DNA from: Warburgia ugandensis
Lineage: Eukaryota > Streptophyta > Magnoliopsida > Canellales > Canellaceae
Direction of reading: 5' to 3'
Length of the DNA: 64,000 bases
Assembly: GCA_035236585.1 (NCBI GenBank)
Contig: CP141131.1
Location: forward strand, 19,319,103 to 19,383,102
A program made the position numbers and the translations under genes. Under the pieces are notes generated by a model. It was not told the DNA's origin. It made no database searches and saw only the letters and a list, made by a program, of their open reading frames with translations. Shown piece by piece: positions 13,381 through 24,700 of this stretch. Each line of letters starts with the position of its first letter. Positions within the stretch are counted from its first letter, which is position 1.

Positions 13381-13815
13381 TCGAGCCCACTTAGGTTGAG
13401 CTAGAAACTAACAGCGGTAGGAGCAGGTGGGCCCCAGTGGATCCCGAGGAACTGCTGCTTTGTGTCATTATTATGGACCTTCAAGAAACGTTTTCACTAG
13501 GCCTCTAGAGTTTGATGCCATTCCCATCTGTTGACGTATCTGTGATCGTGGCCGCCCAACAAATAATTGGAAATTGGCTGGCTGATCTCACCAACCAGTT
13601 TGTCTGTGGGCCCACTAGAAGCAGCCAAATCATCTTTGTCCCTCCCTCAAGCCCATGTTCCTGGGCCACGTCCAACGCATGGACAAATTAAGTTTGATTT
13701 GTAAGTCTAATTTATTATCATTCTACTAATCGGTGCTAGAAAACAACGTTGTTGGAGTACATGTACATTCACAAGCCATGAATTTCAGACAGAATCTGGC
13801 AGTGGGCCCAGTTGT
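13381..13815. promoter_or_regulatory. Cluster of GGGCC(C) / site-II-like motifs
   Basis: TGGGCC- or GCCCA-type motifs occur at 13384-13390, 13427-13434, 13606-13615 (the perfect palindrome GTGGGCCCAC), 13662-13667 and 13802-13810. Site II elements of this form are bound by TCP factors in plant promoters. No gene start is seen next to them, so function is conjecture. Confidence 0.3.
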
Positions 13816-14220
13816 GATCTGCCATGACACGGCATGGTCCCATCAGTCGTATTTGCTCTATCTGCATTAGACAAATCCATATTCCCTTCACAGATTCAGG
13901 GCTGAGATCTTAGGAGATGGAGCAAGGATTCGTTCCAAATTAAAAACAGATCGGCTTTTAGAATAATACAATGCATGATCCAAATATAATATTGAGGGCA
14001 TAGAAAATGTGATCAACCTCCAAATATATATCAAATTAATAAATGTTTAGTGGGTAAACCTTATCCTTGATGTGGACATAAGCCACGCCACCAACCTCGC
14101 TCTTAGGTGTCATTGTTAGTTGGATTGACCTTTTAACACTAAGCAATCCCTAATTGATCAAAACTGTCTTCCTAAAATTATTTAGTATTAGGCAAACTTA
14201 GGTGTCTAATCAATTAATGA

Positions 14221-14395
14221 ATCATCGTCGTAGAAGTCTTATTCTGATTGGGGTCGGCTATAAGAATCTTGTTCCTCCGTTCTCTTCTATTAAGTGTCAT
14301 GGCGTGATTTAGTGCAAAAGTTTTTAAATATTTTCTCATTAATTTCTATCCATGTCCTTTTCAGCCTTTCCCTTATCCTTTTAGAGCCTTCGACT
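14221..14395 (-). mobile_element. RTE LINE, short 3' fragment (antisense)
   Basis: It reads from a short ATCATCGTCGT tail through GATTGGGGTCGGCTA..AATCTTGTTCCTCC to CTTTTAGAGCCTTC. This is the reverse complement of the 3' end of the RTE family. It is old and 5'-truncated. Confidence 0.8.
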
Positions 14396-14563
14396 AACCA
14401 ATAAATAAATAAATAAACAAACATATACACTCATGGCTAGTACAGAAGAGCAAAAGCAGGCAAATCTGTCATCAAGAGTTCTATAAAATTACAGTTTTGC
14501 TACTTGAGTAAATTATAATTATGCTACTTGAAAAGAAAATTACCATTTTACATCGTCATTAAA

Positions 14564-14714
14564 GTTGTCGTCATGTGACCTTGAGGTCATGGGTTCAAGG
14601 GGTGGAATCAGCCTCTTGCAAAATGTAAGGTAAGGCTGCCTATTACAGGCCCTTGTGGTCCGCCCCTTCCTCAAACAGCGCATAAGCGGGAGCTTCCTGC
14701 ATTGGGGCTGCCCG
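14564..14714 (+). mobile_element. Au SINE, 5'-truncated
   Basis: It shows GTTGTCGTCATGTGACC..GGGTTCAAGG (B-box region), GCCTCTTGCAAAATG, CCCTTGTGGTCCGCCCC and GGGGCTGCCC. The first ~25 bases of the tRNA-like head are missing. Confidence 0.88.
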
Positions 14715-15447
14715 ATTCATACTTTATAAGTTGGTGATCCTCATTGTTCTAGTCAATCTTGGCCAGCAGATTAACTGCCACGTTACATTATCATATGTCT
14801 ATTTTTTTATCATAAAAAATAAATTTTTTTTTTTGTTCTTTTGTATTTCTTTTCTTGATTCTTTCTCTTCTTTTTTACTTGAGGATGTTCGCTTGCATCT
14901 TTTCTTTTTTTTTAGTATAAAGAGATTTACTAACAAAAAAAGGTGGGCTTCTTGCATGTGCTTGTGATTGCTGAGAAGTCTTTATTCAAATGGGGAACAA
15001 TATAAAGCTTGAGTTCTCCTGTGCCTTTTTCTTTGTGATATCTCTTTTTGGTGGAGTTCACCTTTTCATGATCTGACTCGCTTGTCTAATTGTTCAAGCT
15101 GTTGATGTCAAAAGGCACGTGGATTGGATGATTCTAGCATCTTAAAAAAATTGTATTTATAAATAAAATTTTTATAAACTTAAAAAAAAATAACAGTTTA
15201 AATTCAACAACCCAGTTACTGCCAATTCACATGCTTTTTGATCTACTAGATATTCACAGCTAAAACAATCAAATGAGCTAGTAAGATCATGCAAAGGGGC
15301 CTCCACCAAAAGTAGTATATGTGCTCCGTATAAGGGCATCTATTTAGCATTTCTATTTCGTCAAATCTTATTGCCTTTTCTTTTAATATATCATAATTCC
15401 AGGGACAAGTTCTTCTTAGTGGTTTCTAGTTATTAGTTCAGATCATA

Positions 15448-15633
15448 AAAAAGGGCAGTCCAGGTACACGAAGCTTTCGCCTATTTGGGGTCTAAGGAAG
15501 GAGTAGACCACAAGGGTTTATAGTATACAGTCTTACCTTGCATCTTTGTAAGACGATGTTTCCACGCCTTGAATCCGTGAACTCAAGATCACATGACAAC
15601 AACTTTATCGTTGCACCAAGACTTCCCTTCTTG
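15448..15633 (-). mobile_element. Au SINE with 15-bp target-site duplication
   Basis: This is a full-length Au copy on the minus strand. It is flanked by the perfect duplication TTAGTTCAGATCATA at 15433-15447 and 15634-15648. A short A run marks the 3' tail junction on the low-coordinate side. Confidence 0.93.
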
Positions 15634-16029
15634 TTAGTTCAGATCATACAAGCAATTATTCTTGCTTGTTGCATGACTTGTATACTTCCACCGCTTCTTT
15701 TCTCTAATTTGCATTCTTTGACTTCTTTCGTTTACCAAGAAGGGTTCTTAAGCAGGCCGTTATATGATCATCACCAAGAGATCCCATCCATTGGATGTCT
15801 AGCAAGACAAAAAGAGAAAAAGGGATGCTTAATGAATTAATTAATTTCAATATTTGTAACGTCAATACCAACGGAATAACTTGTCCAAATAAATTTAAAT
15901 AAAGTTTATAGCAAGGCATCTGAGTTTGTGTAAAAAGTAAATACTTTTGATATATCCTTTTTATTTCAAGTTCTAAGCCGGTTTCATGTGTAATGATCCA
16001 TCCATCCCATCTTCATGTAGATTGAGAGA

Positions 16030-16203
16030 TAAAAGTGCAGCCTCGGTGTACGAAGCTCCTACCTATGCAGGGTTCAGGGAAGGGATAGACCACAAGGGCT
16101 TAAAGTACAAGGCCTTACCTTGCATTTTGCAAGAGGTTGTTTCCACACTTTGAACCCGTGACCTCAAGGTCACACGATGACAACTTTTACCGTTGTGCAA
16201 AGG
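16030..16203 (-). mobile_element. Au SINE with 19-bp target-site duplication
   Basis: This is a full-length Au copy, minus strand, flanked by CTTCATGTAGATTGAGAGA at 16011-16029 and 16204-16222. Confidence 0.93.
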
Positions 16204-16373
16204 CTTCATGTAGATTGAGAGACCTATCTAAAAATTTGAAAGGTTAAAAAAACCTCACCGGCTGTATCTCTCTATCTGGCATCAACAAGTACAACGTCTA
16301 AGGTAGTCAAGTCTAAAAATCTCGTGTCATCATAAGTATGAGCAATTATAATGTTTGACGGTCTAGAAACCAT

Positions 16374-16535
16374 GAAGAGGAGTCTTGGCACAATGGTAGA
16401 GTTGTTGTTGGGTGACCTTAAGGTCATGGATTCAAAACATGCAAGATAAAGCTGCATATTATTAACCCTTGTGGTCTATTGCTTCCCCGGATGCTGCATA
16501 TGCAGAAGCTTCATGCACTGGGGTTGCCATTTTTT
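16374..16535 (+). mobile_element. Au SINE with 16-bp target-site duplication
   Basis: This copy is on the plus strand, opposite to its neighbour 170 bases away. It starts GAAGAGGAGTCTTGGCACAA and ends in a T run. ACGGTCTAGAAACCAT flanks it at 16358-16373 and 16536-16551. The block between the B-box and the GCATGCAAG region is shortened. Confidence 0.93.
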
Positions 16536-16839
16536 ACGGTCTAGAAACCATATCACAATACACAATACTGGCCCAAACGGTTGCAGATTTGGGTCATCTC
16601 AAGTTCTCAGCCATTCATTTTCTTGAACCCGTCTTTTATAGGATAATGCCAAAATGTGTTATCCATTTGATCCTAGCCTTTATTGTTTAGAGTTTACAAC
16701 TTATGGTCAAACTCTTTACCATTATCTGAAAACTCAATAGTACCTATCTACATGTACACAAAACCCCCAGAGAAAACCACACTTAATTTAGTTTAGTTGA
16801 GGCGGAATAAGAATCCTAGATTAAGCTATTTCTAATGTT

Positions 16840-17027
16840 GTCGCCATTAACTGCCTTAAAACATAGAAAAAATTATTCAATATACAGAAAAATAACCATA
16901 GAAGCTTGGGATGTTCATCCTTAAAATAACTTTATCTATGTTTTAAGAAAGTTAATGGCGGCCAAAATTGCACTATTTGGGAATAACTACTGCCTTAGAT
17001 ATTTTAAGGACACACATCCCAAGCTTC
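16840..17027. repeat. Interleaved pair of inverted repeats
   Basis: Arm A (16840-16866, GCCATTAACTGCC..) pairs with A' (16936-16962, ..AAGTTAATGGC). Arm B (16901-16928, GAAGCTTGGGATG..) pairs with B' (17000-17027, ..CATCCCAAGCTTC). The order is A-B-A'-B', not nested, so both hairpins cannot form as a simple stem. It may be two overlapping MITE copies. Confidence 0.75.
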
Positions 17028-17049
17028 TAAGTGTTTGACAAAGTTGACC

Positions 17050-17160
17050 TAAGGGCAGCCCCAATGCATGAAACTCGCGTATGTAGGGTCCGAGAAAGGG
17101 ACATACCACAATGGTCAATAGTACACAGCCTTACTTTACATTTTGCAAGAAACTATTTTC
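17050..17160 (-). mobile_element. Au SINE, partial
   Basis: It matches the 3' part of Au (AAGGGCAGCCCCAATGCATGAA.. to ..ACATTTTGCAAGAAACTATTTTC). The tRNA-like head is absent. ACAAAGTTG with A or C then CC flanks both sides (17038-17049 region and 17161-17172) and may be an 11-12-bp target-site duplication. Confidence 0.8.
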
Positions 17161-17172
17161 ACAAAGTTGCCC

Positions 17173-18104
17173 ATGAGATAGAAGTTGTCAAGCTACCAAG
17201 TGCAATAAAGATAATAAAGGTTGAAAAGCTTAATTACTCTCTCTGCAGCACAGATGTATCAATTAAGTTTGGATACTAATCTTTGTATTATAATTATAAC
17301 TTCAAAAGTTTTACCTATTAACCACATGTGTACATGCCTAACATTTTTAACATCTTTAGGTACAATTTTTTAGTTGCTACAATCATCCAATCCACATAAT
17401 TCTGGACCCATTATACATCCAAAGCTCTCAAGCCATCACATAAATTAGTAGGACCATGAGCAAGGTGGATTCCAGAATAAGTGGTCCACTATCATATGGA
17501 GGCTCCAATGGGGATCCTCTCATTGATTTTGTCAGACCCTGGGCTTGCTGCACCAATAGTTATCTACCCCTTCTGCTATTAACAGCCCTAAAACATGGAT
17601 TTAATTATCTAGACATGGATAACATTCCTACAACCTTTGCTGTTTGTTCTCAAATAATTTCACCGAATATATTAAGGCTCCACATACAAAGGGGAGGAGA
17701 TTGCTTAATGGGTCACTCTGTTGCAAATTTGCTATCGAGGCGGCAGCCAGCGCCTAAAACATTGCCTCTTTGGCTGTCAGAACTCGCACAGTATAAGTCT
17801 TTAGATTAAAAACACAGCATCAGCCTCTCAGCATATTTATGTTCATCAACAAAACCACAACTGCACATCATTAAACTGCACATTTCGATGCACTGAAAAA
17901 TAAGGAAAAGGAATTAGTCCATTTTCATATACTTTAAATCAACTATACAATCACTATACAGCCAAGACATTGGCAGCTTCCTGTCTGCTGACGAGTAGAA
18001 ACTAAAGCAAGTATCCATCCACCAAAACCAATGTCAGTGGGATCCATTTGTGACGCTGGCTATCATAAAAGGAAAATGAAAATATTTACATGATATTTAC
18101 ACTT
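17173..18104. other. Downstream region and 3' UTR of the VPS13 gene
   Basis: The bases just below the VPS13 stop codon (18105) should hold its 3' UTR. I found no canonical AATAAA on the minus strand in the first ~300 bases. A 117-codon plus-strand open frame at 17456-17809 has no recognisable domain and was not called. Confidence 0.4.
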
Positions 18105-18775
18105 TCACCTGAGATTACGTCGATGAAGGATATGCACTCCCCAGTGTTCCTGCTTCCCATGTTCTATTGTAGACCATAATGTTTGCAAAACATCCTCTGC
18201 CTCTTCCTGGTTTGGTAATTCCACAATTGTCTGGGAAAAAGCAATTGAAGTTGGAGGGCCCCATCGTCTTGTCCTAGGATTACTCCGTCTTTGGCGGTTC
18301 TGTTGTGGTAGGGGCTCTGTGCTACTTCCAACAATGTTTACTACCTCTCCTTCTCGATCAACAAGGATGATGCCCTCCAAGCTCATCACCACTTCTATCA
18401 CCCACTCGGGATCGGCAACACCCTGGAAATCCGGTGAGCCAAAGCCCACCAAGCTAGAACACCTAAATACCAAGACAAGTCTCTCTGTGATGATTAGAAA
18501 CTCCCCTGCTTGTTTGAGTGCCTTGCACATGACATATACTTCATCCTTGAGCATAGAGTTATCTGCCTCTAGAAGCATTGATATGCCTATAGCCTCTTCC
18601 CACGAGTAGGGAAGCAAGGGAAGCTCCCTTGCTAGGGGCCTTGGCAACCGGATTCGGAATCGGTTGGGTTGGTGAAGGCTGCTTCGATTTCTAATGCTTC
18701 GGGCAGTTTTTCCAGTGACTTCAAGTATGCTAGCGACTGGTCTGGCCACAAGTCCAGCTGTTCCCAGGGCTATTC
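18105..18775 (-). CDS. VPS13 terminal coding exon, PH-like domain
   Basis: It encodes [19 protein letters not shown], a basic linker ([18 protein letters not shown]), then a PH-like domain from PYSWEEAIG to the final [10 protein letters not shown] and a TGA at 18105-18107. The reading frame could extend upstream to a Met at 18797, but CAG at 18776-18778 is the acceptor that joins the previous exon. Confidence 0.95.
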
Positions 18776-21700
18776 CTGCAGGAGTGGATGGATACATGAA
18801 TAAACATGTGCATGCTAGTAAACATGCAAACTAGTCTGCAATCATAGGAATGCAATTTGTTGGACGGGTTGTGGCAAGAATATTCCTGACATTACCTGAG
18901 AGGACTCCAGGAAGACCATGTTTTTCAGCACCTTCTACTGGCGATTGAAGGAGTCCAGTAAGGCCCTGGAAAGGAAGTTTACGAGCAAATAGTTATAAGC
19001 AGATTCAGCATCACAAGCATTATGCAGTTATTCACTGACTCGCCAAACCTGATCAGCTGAATTTCAAGAGCATTGGGATGCATAGAAAATATGGGCTGAT
19101 CCACTTTCCTACCTGTTTACATGCATATGCAGATAATTGGAGAAACAAATAACTTGCCCGGGCTTTACTTGCATCTATGCAACCCAAGTTCATAGACATA
19201 TGTGGTGACAGGACCCTCATCTGACTTTTCCCATAATAATTGAAAATTAGCTCAAAACAAACCTAATTTGACAGGTGAACAAGGATTTGAAGCAACTAAT
19301 TCAACAACATGAAGTCAAGGATGCTTCCCGTCTTTTCTCAAGAAAAGAGTGGGTTGTTTCTCAATCTCGTCAATTTCTCTTTGTCATCTGCGGGAGTTCC
19401 TTCGTTGTCCAAAGTATGAACATGGAAGAAATTCATAATTTCATATACTACACCCATATGTAGAAAATCGTTAGTCATAGGAAAAATGAAAATAATAGAG
19501 AACATCGAGCCCAGAACTTCTCCAAAGTCAATAAATGTACATATGAATATCAACTAGCTATATCCTCATACTTTTGATTCTTTGCTTTCCTTTTTCCAGT
19601 TCTAGGCTTTTGTAAATTTACACACATGCAGAAAGCAGGTGCTACATTACTTTAAAATTTTGGAAGGTAAAATATGCAAACTAATCCAGTTACTAGCTGT
19701 AAACAGATTCAGTAGGTTATTGGAAAGAAGGCCAGTCATAAAGTGTAGGAGACGTGTACATAAAGGGAATTTAGTCCAGTGGGGGATTAAATCTTCTGTC
19801 TCTTATACTCTGATTTCCAACAATCCCACCCCTAATTTCTACATGGCATTGTAGTATAGATCCTGCAAATAAACCTTAATTGCCTCTCCTCTTCTTCCCT
19901 CTATATTATCTTCACTTATGTACTTTCTTCCCTTCCACTCCACCGCAAGATCTCATCTCTTTTCTTTTCAGAGAAAATAAGGGGAAAAGGGGGAGGACTG
20001 GTAAGTAGGGTTTGTGACAGAAACTAAGCACTGATATGGAGGGTTTTTCGTGAGATTTAAGAGTGTTTATGGGAGTGGAATAAGTACAAAATATGGAACT
20101 TGAATGGAGTTAATACAAGTTGGTTCTAGGGGAAGAAGCGGCGGTGTTCTCAAAGGCAGCTCTTGACCAGATTTCACCCTTGATGCTAATCAAATCCCTG
20201 AAATTTGTTCATCCAACAAAAGCTCCAGAATTTAACTAGTACAGAGGAGAAGTAACTGATTATTTGCTCTAACAGCCATGAACAAAAACAATTAATATAT
20301 TCACTGTTTCCAGCGGAATAAACAATGAGAAAGATGGTAGACTGTATCAGACATCACCCACTGATTTCTTGTAGAAATCTGGCTTATCCAGCCCAGAGTT
20401 TAACCCGAACTAGTCCAGAAAAGATATACCCAAATAGGTCCTTGAACCAAGCAAGAAGGAGAGAAGGGAGATAGAATAGCAGGAAAAACTTCAATTTTCA
20501 CTCATCAATATGTAAAAACGTGGTTACCCGTACATATATAGATTTCTCTTGCTATGTCCTACTACAACTCAAACTAGAACACTTTCTAAACTAGGAACCA
20601 CTCAATAACTTAAGAAACTACTTTCTAACTTGATGGAATTCAACCAGGAAACAACCTTTTACAAACTACATAGTTTATGAAACCTTCTAAAAACAGAACT
20701 GTATGACTTTTCTATTCTAAAACAAATTATCAAACGGTATAAACTTCCTAAATACTCTGTTTAACTGCTGACATGAACAGTAACATGTTTACGTTCACAA
20801 GCAGTAACACGTGAAAACAACAATTTCCTAACCTTCTTTCTTTTCCTGTAATTTCTGAAAATTCTCACTAGATCGTGTTGTGGCAGCTGTTACCAATTAA
20901 TCCTGTCATCATGCACATGCTGCTGTCGTAATATTTATTCCTTGGCAATCATGTTGCTGTTCATTCATCTAGATCAGTGAAAATCTGTGCTGTGCTTGTA
21001 ATCACCAGTTCAGGCTGTAGTAATGTTGCAGATTTTTGCATCCGTGTCAAAGGTAGACCTACCTGCTTTGGGATCATTTAGTAAAAAGTTCTTACTGGGG
21101 CTACAGATAAGTTGGAAGTATTCAACATTGAATTCTCTTAGACTGACAGCAGAAGACTGATGATGAAAGATTGGGAAGAACCTTTAATCATGCCTTAGTC
21201 TTAAATAGCAGGGAGCCAAGCATAAGTGCTAATTTGATGTTTTTAGATATTGCTGAGGAAACATAACTTCTTGCAAAATGTTTCGAAAATTGTGCATTTA
21301 AAATATGAAAACAGAACCTACAAATTACTCCAGGCCACTTCTTCTTGGCATGACTTTTGCTTAAGTAATCTTGCTATTAGCTCCAAATTCAATTCAATGC
21401 ACTACATCCAATTATCTCAGCATAGTAATGGTCTACACTCTAGAGTAGTGTTCAAAAATGTAGAAGTGTATGCTAACTTCTTACAAGGCAAGTAGCTCCA
21501 AGGACCTCTGCAGACACACAACTCTTTAATTTTTGCATACACTCTTACAAGTAAAAAAGGGCAGCCTGGTGCACAAAGCTCCAGCATATGCAGATCTGGA
21601 GAACGGATGGACCACAAAGGGTCCATAGTGCGCAGCCTTACCTTAGTCTTTTTCAAGAGGCCGTTTCCATGGCTCGAACAAGTAAACAGGAAAATAGGTA

Positions 21701-24700
21701 ATATATAATAAATGAACTATGCACAATCAACTAGAGACAGAACATCTAACAATGCTCATTGTGTGAAGCTTATTAAGAGGGCACAAACAAAGAATAATTC
21801 AACAGCCATTACCTACCCTAACATCGATTTAAGGAGAATTAACTCAATGATAACACACATACCTCTAAGAATTCATTCAGTACCCCTTTGCTCTGTGAAT
21901 GAAGAGCCCCCTGCTGTTCTATTTTGGCAGCAGCCTGTTCGTCAAACGTAAATGCCACAACACCCTGAAAACAGAGTGCCATATGATGAAGCATGAGAAA
22001 AAAACTCGAGAAGTGTCTTATGATATTAGATTGTTGTATATACCTTGTGGGCTGTTTTACTAAATTGAGTAGCAGCATTGCTGATGGCATAAATTGTATT
22101 ACTGAAAAGACTTTTAGTACCATGAGCCATGCCTGTAAATAGTTCAGCTGGACTCTGTAGGATGCAACAGTTAAAATTCCAATTTAAAACTTGTACATGA
22201 TAAGTTGTTGCATAGAATAGAGAGGCTACAATATACATACCTGCAAAATACCTCTTGCGGGGACTGACAGAAAATCTTTGATGCCAAGTCCAACATTCCT
22301 CGCAAATCCCACAGGATTTCCTATCACACCAGCTGAACCAAAAATCTGCAAAGGACTGAGTTTTTAGATTTCATATGAATATATGCAGCTATATCTTTCC
22401 AAATGAATCCCTGAGTCTATAAACTACGTATCAGACTGTCGACTAATAAAAATGGATGTGGTTTCTTCTCCATCTGAGAGACTTCGTGAAACTTTATGAA
22501 AAATAAGCAGCAGAATACTTTCATATCTTTTCCTGTACCACCATCTACCCGATAGGTGTACTAATTCTAGTATAAAAAAGCAGCCCCAATGCATGAAGCT
22601 CCCGCCTATGTGGGGTCCGGGGAAGGGGTGGACCACAAGGGCCTATAGTAGACAGCCTTACCTTGTATTTTTACAAGAGGCTGTTTCCATGCCTTGAACC
22701 CATGACGTTTAATCAAATGTAAAGTACAGTTTAATCAAGTTCAATTTGATTAAATTTTCCATTCCCTCAACTGTCAACACTTTGCTCGTATCTTCCACAT
22801 GGAAAAAAAAAAAAGAACAGAAAGATTTTGTAAATATCAATTGTTTAATCATCCTTAGCATGGAAGCTATATGCATATTCAGTATCAAGGGAGACAGATA
22901 ACATGACAACTGTTATAGCAAAAACCAACAGACTATATGGATCAATAAACTCCTTCAATATCTAACTCATAGATTTCCAAGAATGCAGTGTTTTACTTGC
23001 TCCTTACATTCCCCTTTTCTATTTGTTTCTCTTATCTCCGCATTTTTCAAAAATATGTGACATCTACAACATAATTTGCATGGAAAAGATGGTAAACATA
23101 GTTCATCATGAAGCATGAACATAAGAAAAAACTTAAAGTGCAGAAATTGCAACGTCCTTTAAATGAAAGATATTTGATGGGACATTTCAGCCCACATGGT
23201 TCATGTGCATAGTAATTCTTATCATTTTCCAAACATCTCTAGGACTTTTTAGTTCTTTTTGAAGCATTACATAATGGGATTTATAGAACTTCCAACAGAA
23301 AACAAATGAGGGTGTTCCATAATGGGGCATCACTAGAAGTAAAACAGTCAAAGCTTCTAGGAATGCCAATCAAAAGTTTACCTTGTACATTTCATGAAGG
23401 AGCTGCCGAGTATAGTGACGGATAATGATTTCTTGGATAGATTCCCAGCTAGCCATATGATGTGCGATTGTCAGTTGTCTGAGATAAACTGGAGCCCCCT
23501 CGATATCAGCAAGAGCCATCAGACCTCTCTGGCATCAGGTTACTTATGTGTTACGTAAGAAAGAAGGCTAAATGATGGCATATGCACATCCACAAATACA
23601 CGCAAAGAACATGTTTAGAGTCTTTAAATAACTTCAAAGCTAAGTATCAGTGACACTCCTCAGCTTTTTCAGCTACATAAATGAAAGGCAGACTTGACCT
23701 TGGGAAATGACATATTGATGTAGATGAAGAGGCCTGCATGTTTATGGAGCATTTTGATCATCCAAAAATGTTCAAGACTTTCAAGGAGAAACAAGACGGA
23801 CCAACAAGCCTGTAGATCAAGGCTTTCTCATTGAAAAGCATGCAGAATCTCTAGTGGGATGTTTTTCAAGAGATGGGTGACTTGTTTTTTCTAATTTTAG
23901 GGAGCTTGTAGGATAGCTATCTTTCTTAGAAGTCTCTTTTAAGTGTTTCGTATTAAGCAGAAAGTCACTTTAAGATTTCTTCTTGAATTGGAATATGATT
24001 CAAATTAGGTAAGTACTATCTAAATTGAGTTGCAGTAGGAATTAGAAAAGCTTTTGGGAGATATCTGCATAAGAACATGTAAAGGTACTTTTTTGTCATG
24101 TTGTTCCTTGTCCATTGAATGAAAATTATTTTGCTTTCCCTTAGATCCGACTGGTTTTGTCCCTCCGAAACCCCATTCAATCTGTCATGTTTGCCACGTA
24201 GATCCATGTCCTTTTGATACCTTTTGTATCAGCTACATAAATTTATCCAAAGCCAGTCCCAAAACCCTGAAGTAGTCCCTTTTAAACCTTCAATTCACCC
24301 AACAGTAGAAAAACCTAGATATTTGAAGAGCCCTAAACTGTAAACCTAAATCAATATTTTGAGTTACCTCTGGCGTAACCATGGTTTTCGCTCTTTTCTC
24401 CTGCCTAAATCAAGCATACAAAGACTGTTGGACATACTTGTAAATTTGAGAGATAAAGGAAGTTATGTTGATGAGGTGCAAATTAGTTAAACTGCCTGAG
24501 GTCGAATATGATGGAGGTGCTGAGAATTTGAGCATGCCGACTGCAAAGATTATCCAATTTATGATGCCAACAAAGGGTATCTGGCAAAGTGTATGATGTT
24601 TGGCCTATATCAAATGAATAGACAATTGACCATCTAGACGACAGTATTTGTTCCGTATATGATCAGTCCGAAGGGAAGGATGATGCATTACACAAACTGT

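Noticed and set aside
17456-17809. 117-codon plus-strand open frame convergent with VPS13
   Set aside because: No recognisable domain and no sign of splice or promoter context. It overlaps the region expected to be the VPS13 3' side. Chance open frame is likelier.
18776-18797. Extension of the last VPS13 exon to an upstream Met
   Set aside because: The CAG acceptor at 18776-18778 joins the previous exon in frame, restoring a conserved Gly. The upstream Met is intronic.
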